Source: Lachnospiraceae bacterium (GTDB lineage Bacteria; Bacillota; Clostridia; Lachnospirales; Lachnospiraceae). Taken from it: a DNA stretch of 64,000 nucleotides. This document shows positions 16,776-26,542 of the stretch, piece by piece. The notes under the pieces were generated by a model. It saw nothing but the letters and a program-made list of their open reading frames with translations. It made no database searches and had not been told where the DNA came from. The DNA lies in NCBI GenBank assembly GCA_019421365.1, contig JAHZFJ010000005.1, forward strand, positions 116,083 to 180,082, written 5' to 3'. Made by a program: the position numbers and the translations under genes. How positions within the stretch are numbered: the stretch's first letter is position 1; the number at the start of each line of letters is the position of its first letter.

Positions 16776-18668
16776 ATGAGAGTAACAGATCTTCTAAAAA
16801 AGGATGGGATAGCATTAAACGCTACACCAAATTCAAAAGATGAAGCATTACAGATCCTGATTGATCTACATGCGCGAGTTGGTAATGTTAAAGATAAGGA
16901 AGAATACAAAGCGGGTATTCTTGCTAGAGAAGAGTTAGGAACTACGGCAATTGGAGAAGGACTAGCAATTCCACATGCAAAGAATAAAGCAGTTCTAAAA
17001 CCTGGACTTGCAGCGATGACAGTGCCTTCAGGTGTGGATTGTGATTCTATGGATGGCGCGCCTAGTAACTTATTCTTTATGATTGCAGCACCAGAACAGG
17101 GTGGCGATGTACATCTTGAAGTATTAGCTAACCTTAATGTTATGTTAATGGATCCTGCATTCAGACAACGTTTATTAGATGCGAAGACTCCAGAAGAGTT
17201 CTTAGCAATAATTAATGAAAAAGAAATTGAAAAATTCGGAGAACCTGAGAAAGAAGAGTCAAAAGGGTATCGTATCTTAGCAGTTACAGCATGCCCAACA
17301 GGAATTGCACATACTTTCATGGCAGCTGAAAGCTTAGAGCTGAAAGCAAAAGATCTAGGATATACATTAAAGGCTGAGACAAATGGATCAGGTGGAGCTA
17401 AGAATGTCTTAACGAAAGAAGAGATTGAAGCAGCAGATGGTATTATTGTTGCAGCAGACAAGAACGTTGATATGGCAAGATTCAATGGAAAGCCTGTACT
17501 AAAAGTTAAAGTAGCCGATGGAATTCATAAACCACAGGAATTAATCGAAAAGATTGTTAATAAAGAAGTACCAATCTACCATCATTCTGGAGATGATTCA
17601 GGTGAAGTAAGTGAAGGCAATGAAAGCTTTGGTAGACAATTATATAAGCATTTAATGAATGGTGTATCGCATATGCTACCATTTGTTATTGGTGGTGGTA
17701 TTCTAATCGCATTAGCTTTCTTATTAGATGATTATTCAATCGATCCAGCAAACTTTGGTTCAAATACACCACTTGCAGCGTTCTTTAAGCGAGTAGGTGA
17801 TACTGCATTTGGATTTATGTTACCGATCTTAGCGGGATATATTTCAATGAGTATTGCAGATAGACCAGGGTTAGCAGTAGGTTTTGTTGGTGGATCCATA
17901 GCAGCAACAGGTATGACACTAACTGCAACAGAAGGAATATCAGCAGGTTTCTTAGGAGCTTTATTAGCCGGCTTCATCGGTGGTTATCTAGTTGTTGGTT
18001 TAAAGAAACTATGCAGTAAATTACCAGATAGTTTAGAAGGAATTAAACCAGTATTACTATACCCACTCTTTGGTATTCTGTTTATGGGATTGATAATGTG
18101 TGCGATTAACCCAGTTGTTGGGGGTATCAATTCAGGTTTAACAGATGTATTAAATGCCATGGGTAGTGGAAGTAAAGTACTGCTTGGCTGTGTTGTAGCA
18201 GGAATGATGTCAATTGACATGGGTGGACCATTCAATAAGGCAGCATATGTATTCGGAACAGCCGCAATTGCCAGTGGTAATTATGATATCATGGCTGCGG
18301 TTATGATTGGTGGTATGATTCCTCCATTAGTAATTGCATTATCTACAACGTTCTTTAAGAACAAATGGTCTGAAAAGGATAGAAAATCAGGTCTTGTAAA
18401 CTATATCATGGGATTATGTTTCATCTCAGAAGGTGCAATTCCTTATGCGGCAGCAGATCCACTTCGTGTAATTCCTTCTTGTATTATTGGTTCTGCAGTA
18501 GCAGGTGGTATTTCAATGGCAATGGGTTGTACACTTCGTGCACCACATGGAGGTATCTTCGTATTCCCTGTAGTAGGTAATGTGTTAGGTTATATTATAG
18601 CGTTAGTAGTAGGTTCTATAGTTGGTATGTTAATCCTTTCATTCTTGAAGAAACCGGTTAACAAATAA
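16776..18668 (+). CDS. fruA: Fructose PTS transporter, fused EIIABC
   Basis: Single-chain phosphotransferase transporter (630 aa) that imports and phosphorylates fructose. The IIA domain (~1-150) has phospho-His67 in AIPHAKN. The IIB domain (~165-265) has phospho-Cys173 in TACPTGIAHTFMAAE. The IIC membrane domain (~290-630) has eight or more hydrophobic segments, including DMGGPFNKAAY and EGAIPYAAADP. The ATG at 16776 follows AGGAGG; an upstream in-frame ATG at 16731 has no ribosome site. Confidence 0.93.
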   Translation: MRVTDLLKKDGIALNATPNSKDEALQILIDLHARVGNVKDKEEYKAGILAREELGTTAIGEGLAIPHAKNKAVLKPGLAAMTVPSGVDCDSMDGAPSNLFFMIAAPEQGGDVHLEVLANLNVMLMDPAFRQRLLDAKTPEEFLAIINEKEIEKFGEPEKEESKGYRILAVTACPTGIAHTFMAAESLELKAKDLGYTLKAETNGSGGAKNVLTKEEIEAADGIIVAADKNVDMARFNGKPVLKVKVADGIHKPQELIEKIVNKEVPIYHHSGDDSGEVSEGNESFGRQLYKHLMNGVSHMLPFVIGGGILIALAFLLDDYSIDPANFGSNTPLAAFFKRVGDTAFGFMLPILAGYISMSIADRPGLAVGFVGGSIAATGMTLTATEGISAGFLGALLAGFIGGYLVVGLKKLCSKLPDSLEGIKPVLLYPLFGILFMGLIMCAINPVVGGINSGLTDVLNAMGSGSKVLLGCVVAGMMSIDMGGPFNKAAYVFGTAAIASGNYDIMAAVMIGGMIPPLVIALSTTFFKNKWSEKDRKSGLVNYIMGLCFISEGAIPYAAADPLRVIPSCIIGSAVAGGISMAMGCTLRAPHGGIFVFPVVGNVLGYIIALVVGSIVGMLILSFLKKPVNK

Positions 18669-18769
18669 TCAAAGGATCAATAAGGGATAAGAATAACAAA
18701 TATAGATATAATAAAATTATTATATACAAATAGGTAAACAAAATTAATAAATAAAAGGAGATTAAAAAA

Positions 18770-19033
18770 ATGGTAAGTAAAAAATACACAATTAAAAATG
18801 AACAAGGACTTCACATGAGACCAGCTGGTATGGTAACAAAGGAAATGATGAAATTTAACTCAGATGTTAACTTTGTAGTTAATGGAGCAACAGTTAATGC
18901 AAAAAGTATTATGAACGTAATGGCAGCTTGTATTAAATGTGGTACTGAAATCGAAGTACAATGTAATGGTGCAGATGAAGAAGCAGCATTAGCTAAATTT
19001 GATGAATTATACAACAACGGATTTGGTGAATAA
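18770..19033 (+). CDS. ptsH: Phosphocarrier protein HPr
   Basis: General PTS phosphocarrier (87 aa). His15 in GLHMRPAG accepts phosphate from enzyme I, and Ser46 in KSIMNVMAA is the usual HPr-kinase site, so catabolite control through HPr(Ser-P) is possible. AAAAGGAG precedes the ATG. It is located between fruA and ptsI, in contrast to the common stand-alone ptsHI operon. Confidence 0.95.
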   Translation: MVSKKYTIKNEQGLHMRPAGMVTKEMMKFNSDVNFVVNGATVNAKSIMNVMAACIKCGTEIEVQCNGADEEAALAKFDELYNNGFGE

Positions 19034-19079
19034 ATCCTAGGTTGATGGCACGTCGACATAGGTAGATAGGAGGTATGCT

Positions 19080-20780
19080 ATGTATAATGGCATTGCAGCG
19101 TCTGCTGGAGTTGGAATAGGACATATTGTTTTACTAAGAGAATCGGTAATTGAATATGATAAAGACAAATCAGTTGACGTAGAAACAGAATTAGAACGTT
19201 TCAATAAAGAATTGGATGTTTTCACTACGAATACAATGCAAGTTGCAGAAGATGTAAGAGAACGAATCGGAGATAAGGAAGCTGAAATTATTGAAGGTCA
19301 AGTGATGATTATATCTGATCCGGCATTGAAAACGGAAGTAGAAGCAGCAATTAAATCTGGTAAATGTGCGGAACAAGCAATGGAAGAAGTTTGTGACACA
19401 TTCATACAAATGTTCTCAGCAATTGAAGATGAGATGATGAGACAGCGTGCAAGCGATATCCATGATATTAAGACGCGTTTCCTTAAACAATTAATTGGAA
19501 TTCAAGATGTAGATATTAGTAAAGTGCCAGCAGGAACAATACTTGTAGCACGTGATTTAACTCCATCAATGACTGCAGGAATTGTGAAAGAGAATGTAGT
19601 TGGAATCATAACAGAAGTAGGTGGTGTAACTTCTCACTCAGCAATCCTAGCTAGAGCTTTAGAGATACCTGCGGTTCTAAGTATAGAGAATTGTACTTCA
19701 AACTTACAAGATAAGGAACATGCTATTGTTGATGGTGAGAAAGGTATTGTCATTATCAATCCTTCTAAAGAACAACTAGATGAATATGAAGAAAAATACA
19801 AGAAACATCAACAAGAGAAAAAAGATCTATTAGCATTCCAAGGTATGAAAACAAAAACTGCTGATGGGATAGCAGTAGAATTATTCGGTAATATTGGAAC
19901 ACCAAAAGAAGCACAGGCAGTTGTTGAATCAGGTGGAGAAGGAGTTGGTTTATTCCGTACAGAATTCTTATTCATGGATAAATCCTCACTACCTTCTGAA
20001 GAAGAACAATTTGAATCGTATAAAGAAGCTGTTACAGCGATGAACGGAAAGCCAATTATAATTCGTACATTGGATATCGGCGGAGATAAAGAGATTCCTT
20101 ATCTTGAGATTCCAAAAGAAGATAATCCGTTCCTAGGATATCGTGCTATTCGTTATTGTCTCGATCGTCCTGAAATCTACCGCGCACAATTACGTGCATT
20201 ACTTCGTGCAAGTGCATTTGGTGATATTCGAATTATGATACCATTAGTAACTTGTATTGAAGAAATCCGTAGTGTAAGGGAATTACTTAAGAAGTATATG
20301 AAAGAATTAGATGCAGAAGGTTTATCATATAATTCGAATATTCAAGTTGGCGTAATGATTGAGACACCAGCAGCATCTTTAATAGCAGATTTATTAGCGA
20401 AAGAAGCAGATTTCTTTAGTATAGGAACAAACGATTTAACACAATATACAATGGCAGTTGACCGTGGTAATGCAAAGGTAGCAGCATTGTATTCAACTTA
20501 TCAACCAGCGGTTTTGCGTAGTATTCGCGGGATTATTCAAGCTGCAAAAGCTGAAGGTATTATGGTAGGAATGTGTGGTGAATCTGCAAGTGATCGAAGA
20601 TTAATACCATTATTACTTGCATTTGGATTAGATGAATTTAGTGTTAGTTCATCAGCTATTCTAGCAACTAGAAAGGCTATTTCTGAGATTTCCATGGAAA
20701 AAGCTAAAGAAATTGCTGAAAATGCATTACAACTTACTACAGAACGAGAAGTGTATGAATATCTTTCTCAAAATATGTAA
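19080..20780 (+). CDS. ptsI: Phosphoenolpyruvate-protein phosphotransferase (enzyme I)
   Basis: Cytoplasmic PTS enzyme I (566 aa), which transfers phosphate from PEP to HPr. Phospho-His186 lies in GGVTSHSAILARAL. The PEP-binding barrel shows VGLFRTEFLFM, IRTLDIGGDK and the DFFSIGTNDLTQYTMAVDR loop, with Cys of GMCGE as the acid. It begins 46 bp after ptsH with its own AGGAGGT site and ends the operon at a strong terminator. Confidence 0.96.
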   Translation: MYNGIAASAGVGIGHIVLLRESVIEYDKDKSVDVETELERFNKELDVFTTNTMQVAEDVRERIGDKEAEIIEGQVMIISDPALKTEVEAAIKSGKCAEQAMEEVCDTFIQMFSAIEDEMMRQRASDIHDIKTRFLKQLIGIQDVDISKVPAGTILVARDLTPSMTAGIVKENVVGIITEVGGVTSHSAILARALEIPAVLSIENCTSNLQDKEHAIVDGEKGIVIINPSKEQLDEYEEKYKKHQQEKKDLLAFQGMKTKTADGIAVELFGNIGTPKEAQAVVESGGEGVGLFRTEFLFMDKSSLPSEEEQFESYKEAVTAMNGKPIIIRTLDIGGDKEIPYLEIPKEDNPFLGYRAIRYCLDRPEIYRAQLRALLRASAFGDIRIMIPLVTCIEEIRSVRELLKKYMKELDAEGLSYNSNIQVGVMIETPAASLIADLLAKEADFFSIGTNDLTQYTMAVDRGNAKVAALYSTYQPAVLRSIRGIIQAAKAEGIMVGMCGESASDRRLIPLLLAFGLDEFSVSSSAILATRKAISEISMEKAKEIAENALQLTTEREVYEYLSQNM

Positions 20781-20827
20781 AGTATAAGTAGAGTCCCCAA
20801 TTAAACAAATAATATAGATATGTAACT

Positions 20828-20864
20828 AAAAAGGACAATTCGCAAATGTGAATTGTCCTTTTTA
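20828..20864. terminator. Terminator after ptsI
   Basis: The near-perfect arms AAAAGGACAATT and AATTGTCCTTTTT flank a 10-base loop. The tails suit both strands, and the neighbouring gene is convergent. Confidence 0.85.
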
Positions 20865-20925
20865 TGGTCAGAAAACAGAACAAGAAAGAGTACCATGTCT
20901 TTAATAGTTTTAAACTGCGCCTTAG

Positions 20926-22767
20926 TTATTCATTAATCAGCAATTGGAAGAAATTCTCTTTTGGTGTGATTAACATACGATATATCTCGTGATCCCAGGC
21001 AGTTTTTAGTCTTGCATCTGTTATTTCTATTTCTTCAATTGTAAGATCAATCTCAGTAAGAATAGATATAGTACCTAGATCACCGATTTGAATCATTGTC
21101 TTAGACATACAATCGGCGGATTTATCACAGGAGATAACCCGAGGCTTTTCATAAGTCATTAAACTAATCACAACTTGCCCATCTTTATTAGAGTCTAGTT
21201 TGAAAGAGTCATCAATTGTAATAGAAGTGCCTTTATTAAAAGTAACATGACGTTGATAAGACTCTATACCAGCTTCTTTAGGATAGGCAGAAGCAATATC
21301 CATACAAATATGACAGTCATCATCTGCTAATGAGACATCAACATTAGTAGCAAAGTAATCGGATCCAGGTTCTTGCATGATTCCATTTATGGTAGGAAGA
21401 TTATGATAAGCTGATTGCATGGTCCAGATTTCATATCTTCTAGGTGAGAATGTTTTTTGGCAGTATGTCTCAACACCAACATCGATTATGAATGGATAGC
21501 CTTCTTTGTATATCGTAAAACTTCCGGTATCATTATGATTGTGGCTGTCACCATTATCGCCTGCCTTAACGGCCAAACAATACTTAGAATCTCTAGCGAT
21601 GAAAAGTCCAACGCTTGAATAATATATGTCAGGGTGAAACAGTTCTTCATCAGTTTGGTAGTTATTAATTTCGGTAATCGTGTATGCATTTTGTAAACGG
21701 TAATATAGATTGATTTCATTTGCAAGTAAAAGATCATTAGCTGCGTGGAAATCCTGTGAAGCAAATTGCATCATTGCAGGGTTATTAATACGTTTAGCAA
21801 AGAGAAATTCTCTAACACCCGCACGGCCGGCAACAGGTGAACAATCAGCGAAATTAGTATAATACTTGTCATGAATATGTACATTCATTATATAAGTAGC
21901 TATGTTTTCTACTTTTTTTTCTTGATAAACATCAATAAATAAGTTATTTGTAATGCCATTCAAAATCTCAATCGTGTTAAAAAGACATAGTCCTGAATGT
22001 CGGTAATATTGAGCACCTTCATCGCAACAACCATCATCGCCATAATCTTTCAAGAAGTAATCTACACTTTTGCAAGCCTTTAGGAATACTTCATTCATGA
22101 AATCAGGGTCATTAGGAAGTAAGAAAACGGATAATAGAATATTTTGTGTACACCAGATCGTCCAGTTACACATTGGCTCATCACCATTACCCATCCACCA
22201 GAAGTGTTTAGAAAGATAAGGTGTGTATATACGGTGCTGTAATTCATATCGAATTCTTTTGGTTATGAATGGGCTTATAGCATCGAGCTTCTCCTCTAAT
22301 AGATAGTGAATCGTAGCTAAAAGTGCTCCTGTTTCACAGGAGAATAGATCAAGAACAGGATCAGTCGCATCGGGTAATGGTAAGCAAGGAGTATCTCTTA
22401 TATAGGAGTTATGTGCTGGTAGTTGCCATGCAGATTCTTCGCATATAGAGAAGATACCGTTAATAATAGCATCCATAAATTCACCTGAGTTAGAAGCACA
22501 TTCAGCTAGAACTAATGCATTAAGTGCGCGGCGTTTTTTAAAGAAAATATCTTCGTAATTGGATCGGTTTCCAATTCGTGTAAAGTCTAGAAACATGGTT
22601 GCTGGTAGAGGAGTAAAGGTAAAGGATTTGAAGGAACGCCCTGCTTCAATGGTAGATTCTATCCATATCGAATCGAGGCAATCCCAAACTTTTCTTTGTA
22701 AAGCAGTAGCGTATGGTAGGTAATTAGTTAGCTTACCTTCGTAATTTTTAGCAATTTCATAAAACAT
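20926..22767 (-). CDS. Heparinase II/III-family polysaccharide lyase-like protein
   Basis: Protein of 613 aa with the alpha/alpha-toroid (~50-330) and beta-sandwich (~370-610) layout of heparinase II/III-type lyases. The sandwich begins GDNGDSHNHNDTGSFTIYK, with the His/Asn cluster seen in this family, and includes FIIDVGVETY and MQSAYHNLPTINGI. There is no signal peptide, so it would act inside the cell on imported oligosaccharides. Family members cleave uronic-acid polymers by beta-elimination. It shares an operon with the two regulatory genes, with 2 bp to the AraC-type regulator. Substrate is not determinable here; GH88 and RhaM nearby suggest a uronate/rhamnose glycan. Confidence 0.8.
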   Translation of the reverse strand: MFYEIAKNYEGKLTNYLPYATALQRKVWDCLDSIWIESTIEAGRSFKSFTFTPLPATMFLDFTRIGNRSNYEDIFFKKRRALNALVLAECASNSGEFMDAIINGIFSICEESAWQLPAHNSYIRDTPCLPLPDATDPVLDLFSCETGALLATIHYLLEEKLDAISPFITKRIRYELQHRIYTPYLSKHFWWMGNGDEPMCNWTIWCTQNILLSVFLLPNDPDFMNEVFLKACKSVDYFLKDYGDDGCCDEGAQYYRHSGLCLFNTIEILNGITNNLFIDVYQEKKVENIATYIMNVHIHDKYYTNFADCSPVAGRAGVREFLFAKRINNPAMMQFASQDFHAANDLLLANEINLYYRLQNAYTITEINNYQTDEELFHPDIYYSSVGLFIARDSKYCLAVKAGDNGDSHNHNDTGSFTIYKEGYPFIIDVGVETYCQKTFSPRRYEIWTMQSAYHNLPTINGIMQEPGSDYFATNVDVSLADDDCHICMDIASAYPKEAGIESYQRHVTFNKGTSITIDDSFKLDSNKDGQVVISLMTYEKPRVISCDKSADCMSKTMIQIGDLGTISILTEIDLTIEEIEITDARLKTAWDHEIYRMLITPKENFFQLLINE

Positions 22768-22769
22768 AG

Positions 22770-24401
22770 TTATTGTCCTTTCTCTTGTATAATAGGTGAA
22801 TTATTAGCTTGTAGATAGTCTCTTGGGGAACAGCCTTCAACTTTCTTGAAAACTTTACTAAAATAAAAAGCATTCTCAAAACCTAATTGATCAGCAATTT
22901 CATAGATTTTATAATTGCCAGAAGCCATCATAAGCTTGGCCTTTGAAATCTTTCGATTCGTTATGTACTCGGAAAATCCAACATTGGATTCCTTTTTAAA
23001 AATCAGACTGAGATAATTTGGTGTAATACCAAATTCGGAGGCTGTTTCATTCAAGGTTAATTTCTCGTCAATATGAGAATTAATATAGTCGATAATGTTG
23101 TCAACTAACTCTTCTTTAGAAGATTTGTGGTGACTTTGTAGATGTTTACATAAATTAACCTGGAAGAATTCTAACCAGGATAATAATTGGTCCATCGTAG
23201 TTTGCAGATAGATAGAATGGTATCCATCTGGGTAAGAGGAGAAGATATTATTGATTATAGTTTCTCCATCTGTAAGGAGTGAGACGGAAAGGTATAAGAT
23301 ATTACAAGCAGCATCGAGTGCTTGAATATATTTGGTAGGATGCATACGAAACAAATCGATTATCTCAGATATTGTATCGGAGAAGGCAATGGCATCATAT
23401 TCCTCAAAAGCTTTTCGAATTGAGGCTTTGAATAAGCTTAAATTAAAAATGTTCGTATCTATCTTGTGCGTACTCTGCATTAATGTATCATACATAAGTA
23501 ATTTCTTTTCTAATGTAACATAGGTATTAATTTGTCGTGCATTTTCATACGAATCAGCTATCTGAAGTGGTTCTCCATATTGTCTACCAACACTTGATAA
23601 TATCCAAACATTAAAGTAATTATGTATCATATTGCATGCAGATGTAAGTGCTTCTTCTATCAGAGCATTACATTCTTCTTCATTTGTACTTGGTAATAAG
23701 AAAATAATACAGAAGTGTTTGGTATCTAGTGAGGTACAATAGCAGGTTACGTATTTGCTCACTATGTTTTGTAGCATCTCCATGGCACTAAAGTACAGAT
23801 CCATTGATTTTTTGGGATTTAAAGTATCTACCTGCTCGGGTATTATGTTGCAGAGACTTACTGCGTAATTCTTGGCCATAAAATCAAGAGATAGTGCCGT
23901 TGCCTCTTCATGAAATTCATCATTGGATTTGAATAGATTATGAAGGAGGGAGATGAAGAACTTATCATGAAAAGCCTTTAGAGCAGTTTCAGACTTTCGC
24001 AGTGATGTAGTATTTTTTTGTTCTTCTAGTATTAGGAGTGCCTTTTGTAGCACTTCGCGTAAAGATTCCGCAGTTAATTCTAATTTTACAAGGTAATCTA
24101 TAATGTCATATTTAATGGCTTCTTTAATTAAATTAAAATCTTCATAACTTGTAAGGATGATGAATAGTGGTAACTTTCCGTAGAGCTCTCTACAATTCTT
24201 TATTAGTTCCAAACCGTTCATAATAGGCATTCGAATATCAGTAATAACAATTTCAGGCATATACTCACCAATATATTCGAAAGCTTGTTTTCCGTTCACT
24301 GCAGTGCCGCATATATCAATACCAAATTCACTCCAGTTTATGATTGATTTAATTCCTATCTGCACAAGTGGTTCATCATCAACAATAAGTAATTTATACA
24401 T
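22770..24401 (-). CDS. AraC-family response regulator (YesN type)
   Basis: Response regulator (543 aa). The receiver domain (~1-120) has LIVDDEPLV and the phospho-Asp in EIVITDIRMPIMNG. A long middle region of unknown fold (~130-430) follows. The C-terminal AraC domain has two helix-turn-helix motifs (NETASEFGITPNYLSLIFKK and IYEIADQLGFENAFYFSKVF). It pairs with the adjacent YesM-type kinase, and such pairs usually control neighbouring sugar ABC transporters. Target promoters are probably the divergent transporter operon at 26543. Confidence 0.92.
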   Translation of the reverse strand: MYKLLIVDDEPLVQIGIKSIINWSEFGIDICGTAVNGKQAFEYIGEYMPEIVITDIRMPIMNGLELIKNCRELYGKLPLFIILTSYEDFNLIKEAIKYDIIDYLVKLELTAESLREVLQKALLILEEQKNTTSLRKSETALKAFHDKFFISLLHNLFKSNDEFHEEATALSLDFMAKNYAVSLCNIIPEQVDTLNPKKSMDLYFSAMEMLQNIVSKYVTCYCTSLDTKHFCIIFLLPSTNEEECNALIEEALTSACNMIHNYFNVWILSSVGRQYGEPLQIADSYENARQINTYVTLEKKLLMYDTLMQSTHKIDTNIFNLSLFKASIRKAFEEYDAIAFSDTISEIIDLFRMHPTKYIQALDAACNILYLSVSLLTDGETIINNIFSSYPDGYHSIYLQTTMDQLLSWLEFFQVNLCKHLQSHHKSSKEELVDNIIDYINSHIDEKLTLNETASEFGITPNYLSLIFKKESNVGFSEYITNRKISKAKLMMASGNYKIYEIADQLGFENAFYFSKVFKKVEGCSPRDYLQANNSPIIQEKGQ

Positions 24402-24434
24402 CTAGATCTTACTCCTTCCAAGTACTTATTCGTA

Positions 24435-26240
24435 TCATTGTCCCAGCGGCTCTGCTGGTTGGGAAATTAACTTTGGTAATAAAATTGTTATTATTGTGTA
24501 CTCACCTTCTTTACTATGAAATTGTAATCCATAATTAGTACCAAAAGCATACTTGATTCGCTGGTTTACATTATTAACGCCAATCTTTTGAAATAAACCT
24601 GAACTAGAATTATCGTTTGTTGTTAATATAGAAGATATTTGCTGCTCTGATAGTCCGATTCCATTATCTTCAATCGTGATTCTGATGGTCTGATCATCAA
24701 GGGATTCAATAGTTATTACTATCTTACCAACAGATCCTTTGGGCTCGATGCCATGAAAGATTGCGTTCTCAACCATCGGTTGTAATGTGAATTTAGGAAT
24801 CTGACATTGATATAATTCTTCGTCTATTACGTTGATATCTAATCGAATTGTTCCACCATAACGATAATTTTGAATAATAAAATAGTTATTAAGTAAATCT
24901 AATTCCTGTTGTATAGAGATGATTTGATTGGTATCCTTGGATACGGATTTCATCAGCCTTGATAGAGAAGTAGTCATCTCTGCTATACCTGTTGCATTCT
25001 GGATTGTAGCCATCCATTTTATTGAATTTAAAGTGTTATAAAGAAAGTGTGGGTTAATCTGACTCAATAACATCTGATATTCCAAAGATTGTCTCTCTTT
25101 TTCATCTTGAATTTTATCATTAATTAGTTCAGCAATATCACCGGATAGTTTATTAATACCAATACCAATGGTGCCAAGCTCATTATCCCATTCGATTTCT
25201 TTATCGACGCTAAAGTCGCCTTTTGCAATACACTCGATTTTTTTCTTAATTTTATAGATTGGTCGGTTAATCTTTCTATTAAGATAGATTAATAAAAGTA
25301 CGCCAAGTAGCATTACGATTCCACCGACTAACAATATAATAAATATGTACATAGATTTCTGCTTATTAAAGACACTAGCAGAGATTGTTTGAGAAAGTGA
25401 CCAACCACTCAAATTACTATTATAGGTAACCAGTGTTTCTTTAGTACCTGATTCCGTTCTAATAGTACTTATAGTTGTTTTGTCAGTTTTTCGGTTTAAT
25501 GAAACAACATCATCTAAATCATCTGTTAAAGTGAACGTATCGTTAGCAATTAAGTACGTCTTATCTTCAATCGTTAGATACACCTTACTATCAATAGGAA
25601 TCGAATACAATTTAAGAGCATCTGTTAAGATATTGGAAGTTACACTGATGAATACCCAACCTATTTTATCAGGTGAGCTTTTGTCATAGATTGGGCGAAT
25701 AATAGGTATTATTAAATCTTTTGTGTTATCACCGTATTCATTATTTAGTAATCCAATCCACTTGAATGAGAATTCATTATAGAGAACATCAAAATAGTCA
25801 GATTCCTGTATATGCTCTGATATCTTAGTCGCCTTCGTAGTACTTCGGCCGGTTGCTTGTAGATATTTACCTTCGAAGTTGCTAACAACAATCCTTTCTA
25901 TATAATAGTAGGCATGATTGTTTTGATGTTCTTCAGTTAACCGGTTCCACGCTTCTAGAGATGTCTTTTTATCCTCCTTATCTTCATTAGTAAGATAATT
26001 AGCTAAGGTGTAATTCATACTACACCATCTGGCTAATGTCTGTACATCTGTCATGTTCGACGTAAATGATTTCATTATTAACTGTAGGTTCGACGAAGTA
26101 GAGAGCTGTAAGCTATTTTTTAATAGAGATTCAAAGGAAATAAAGCAAATAGAAGAGATTGAAATAGATAAAATTAAAGTAAATAACATGGTGGTTTTAA
26201 TGATTGTGACTTTTATACTGCGTGACTTGTGATATTTCAT
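24435..26240 (-). CDS. YesM-type sensor histidine kinase
   Basis: Membrane kinase (601 aa) with transmembrane segments near residues 14-35 and 295-320 enclosing a Cache-like extracellular sensor. A HAMP domain follows, then the His_kinase box with LSQINPHFLYNTLNSIKW (phospho-His in NPHFLYN) and a HATPase domain (MVENAIFHG, EDNGIGLS). ATG 26240 has GTAGGTG at good spacing; the GTG at 26249 overlaps that site. It faces the divergent transporter operon across a 300-bp AT-rich gap with no further gene. Confidence 0.92.
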   Translation of the reverse strand: MKYHKSRSIKVTIIKTTMLFTLILSISISSICFISFESLLKNSLQLSTSSNLQLIMKSFTSNMTDVQTLARWCSMNYTLANYLTNEDKEDKKTSLEAWNRLTEEHQNNHAYYYIERIVVSNFEGKYLQATGRSTTKATKISEHIQESDYFDVLYNEFSFKWIGLLNNEYGDNTKDLIIPIIRPIYDKSSPDKIGWVFISVTSNILTDALKLYSIPIDSKVYLTIEDKTYLIANDTFTLTDDLDDVVSLNRKTDKTTISTIRTESGTKETLVTYNSNLSGWSLSQTISASVFNKQKSMYIFIILLVGGIVMLLGVLLLIYLNRKINRPIYKIKKKIECIAKGDFSVDKEIEWDNELGTIGIGINKLSGDIAELINDKIQDEKERQSLEYQMLLSQINPHFLYNTLNSIKWMATIQNATGIAEMTTSLSRLMKSVSKDTNQIISIQQELDLLNNYFIIQNYRYGGTIRLDINVIDEELYQCQIPKFTLQPMVENAIFHGIEPKGSVGKIVITIESLDDQTIRITIEDNGIGLSEQQISSILTTNDNSSSGLFQKIGVNNVNQRIKYAFGTNYGLQFHSKEGEYTIITILLPKLISQPAEPLGQ

Positions 26241-26542
26241 CTTTTGCACCTACTTTACCAATAAGATATATTCATAATATACAAGTAATTGTTCAATGTC
26301 AATAAAATATGAGCTATATTTATAAGTGAATATGGGCGAATTACCGACGACTGTAATTTTTTACATGTTTTAAAATAAATAGTATATGTTTTATTACTTA
26401 AAGTAAAAAAGTCGCTGAAAAGATTAAAATAATGAATATTATAATAAAAATATTACATTTTATAAGCAAGATCAAAACTATATAATAAGTTTATGGTTGA
26501 GGAACACATACAACTGTTACAAAACTTTTAGGAGGGTATTTT

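Noticed and set aside
16727..17485. 252-codon minus-strand ORF opposite the fructose PTS gene
   Set aside because: Long, but it is the antisense of the conserved IIA/IIB domains. Its Ser/Ala/Pro-rich composition is typical of reversed coding sequence.
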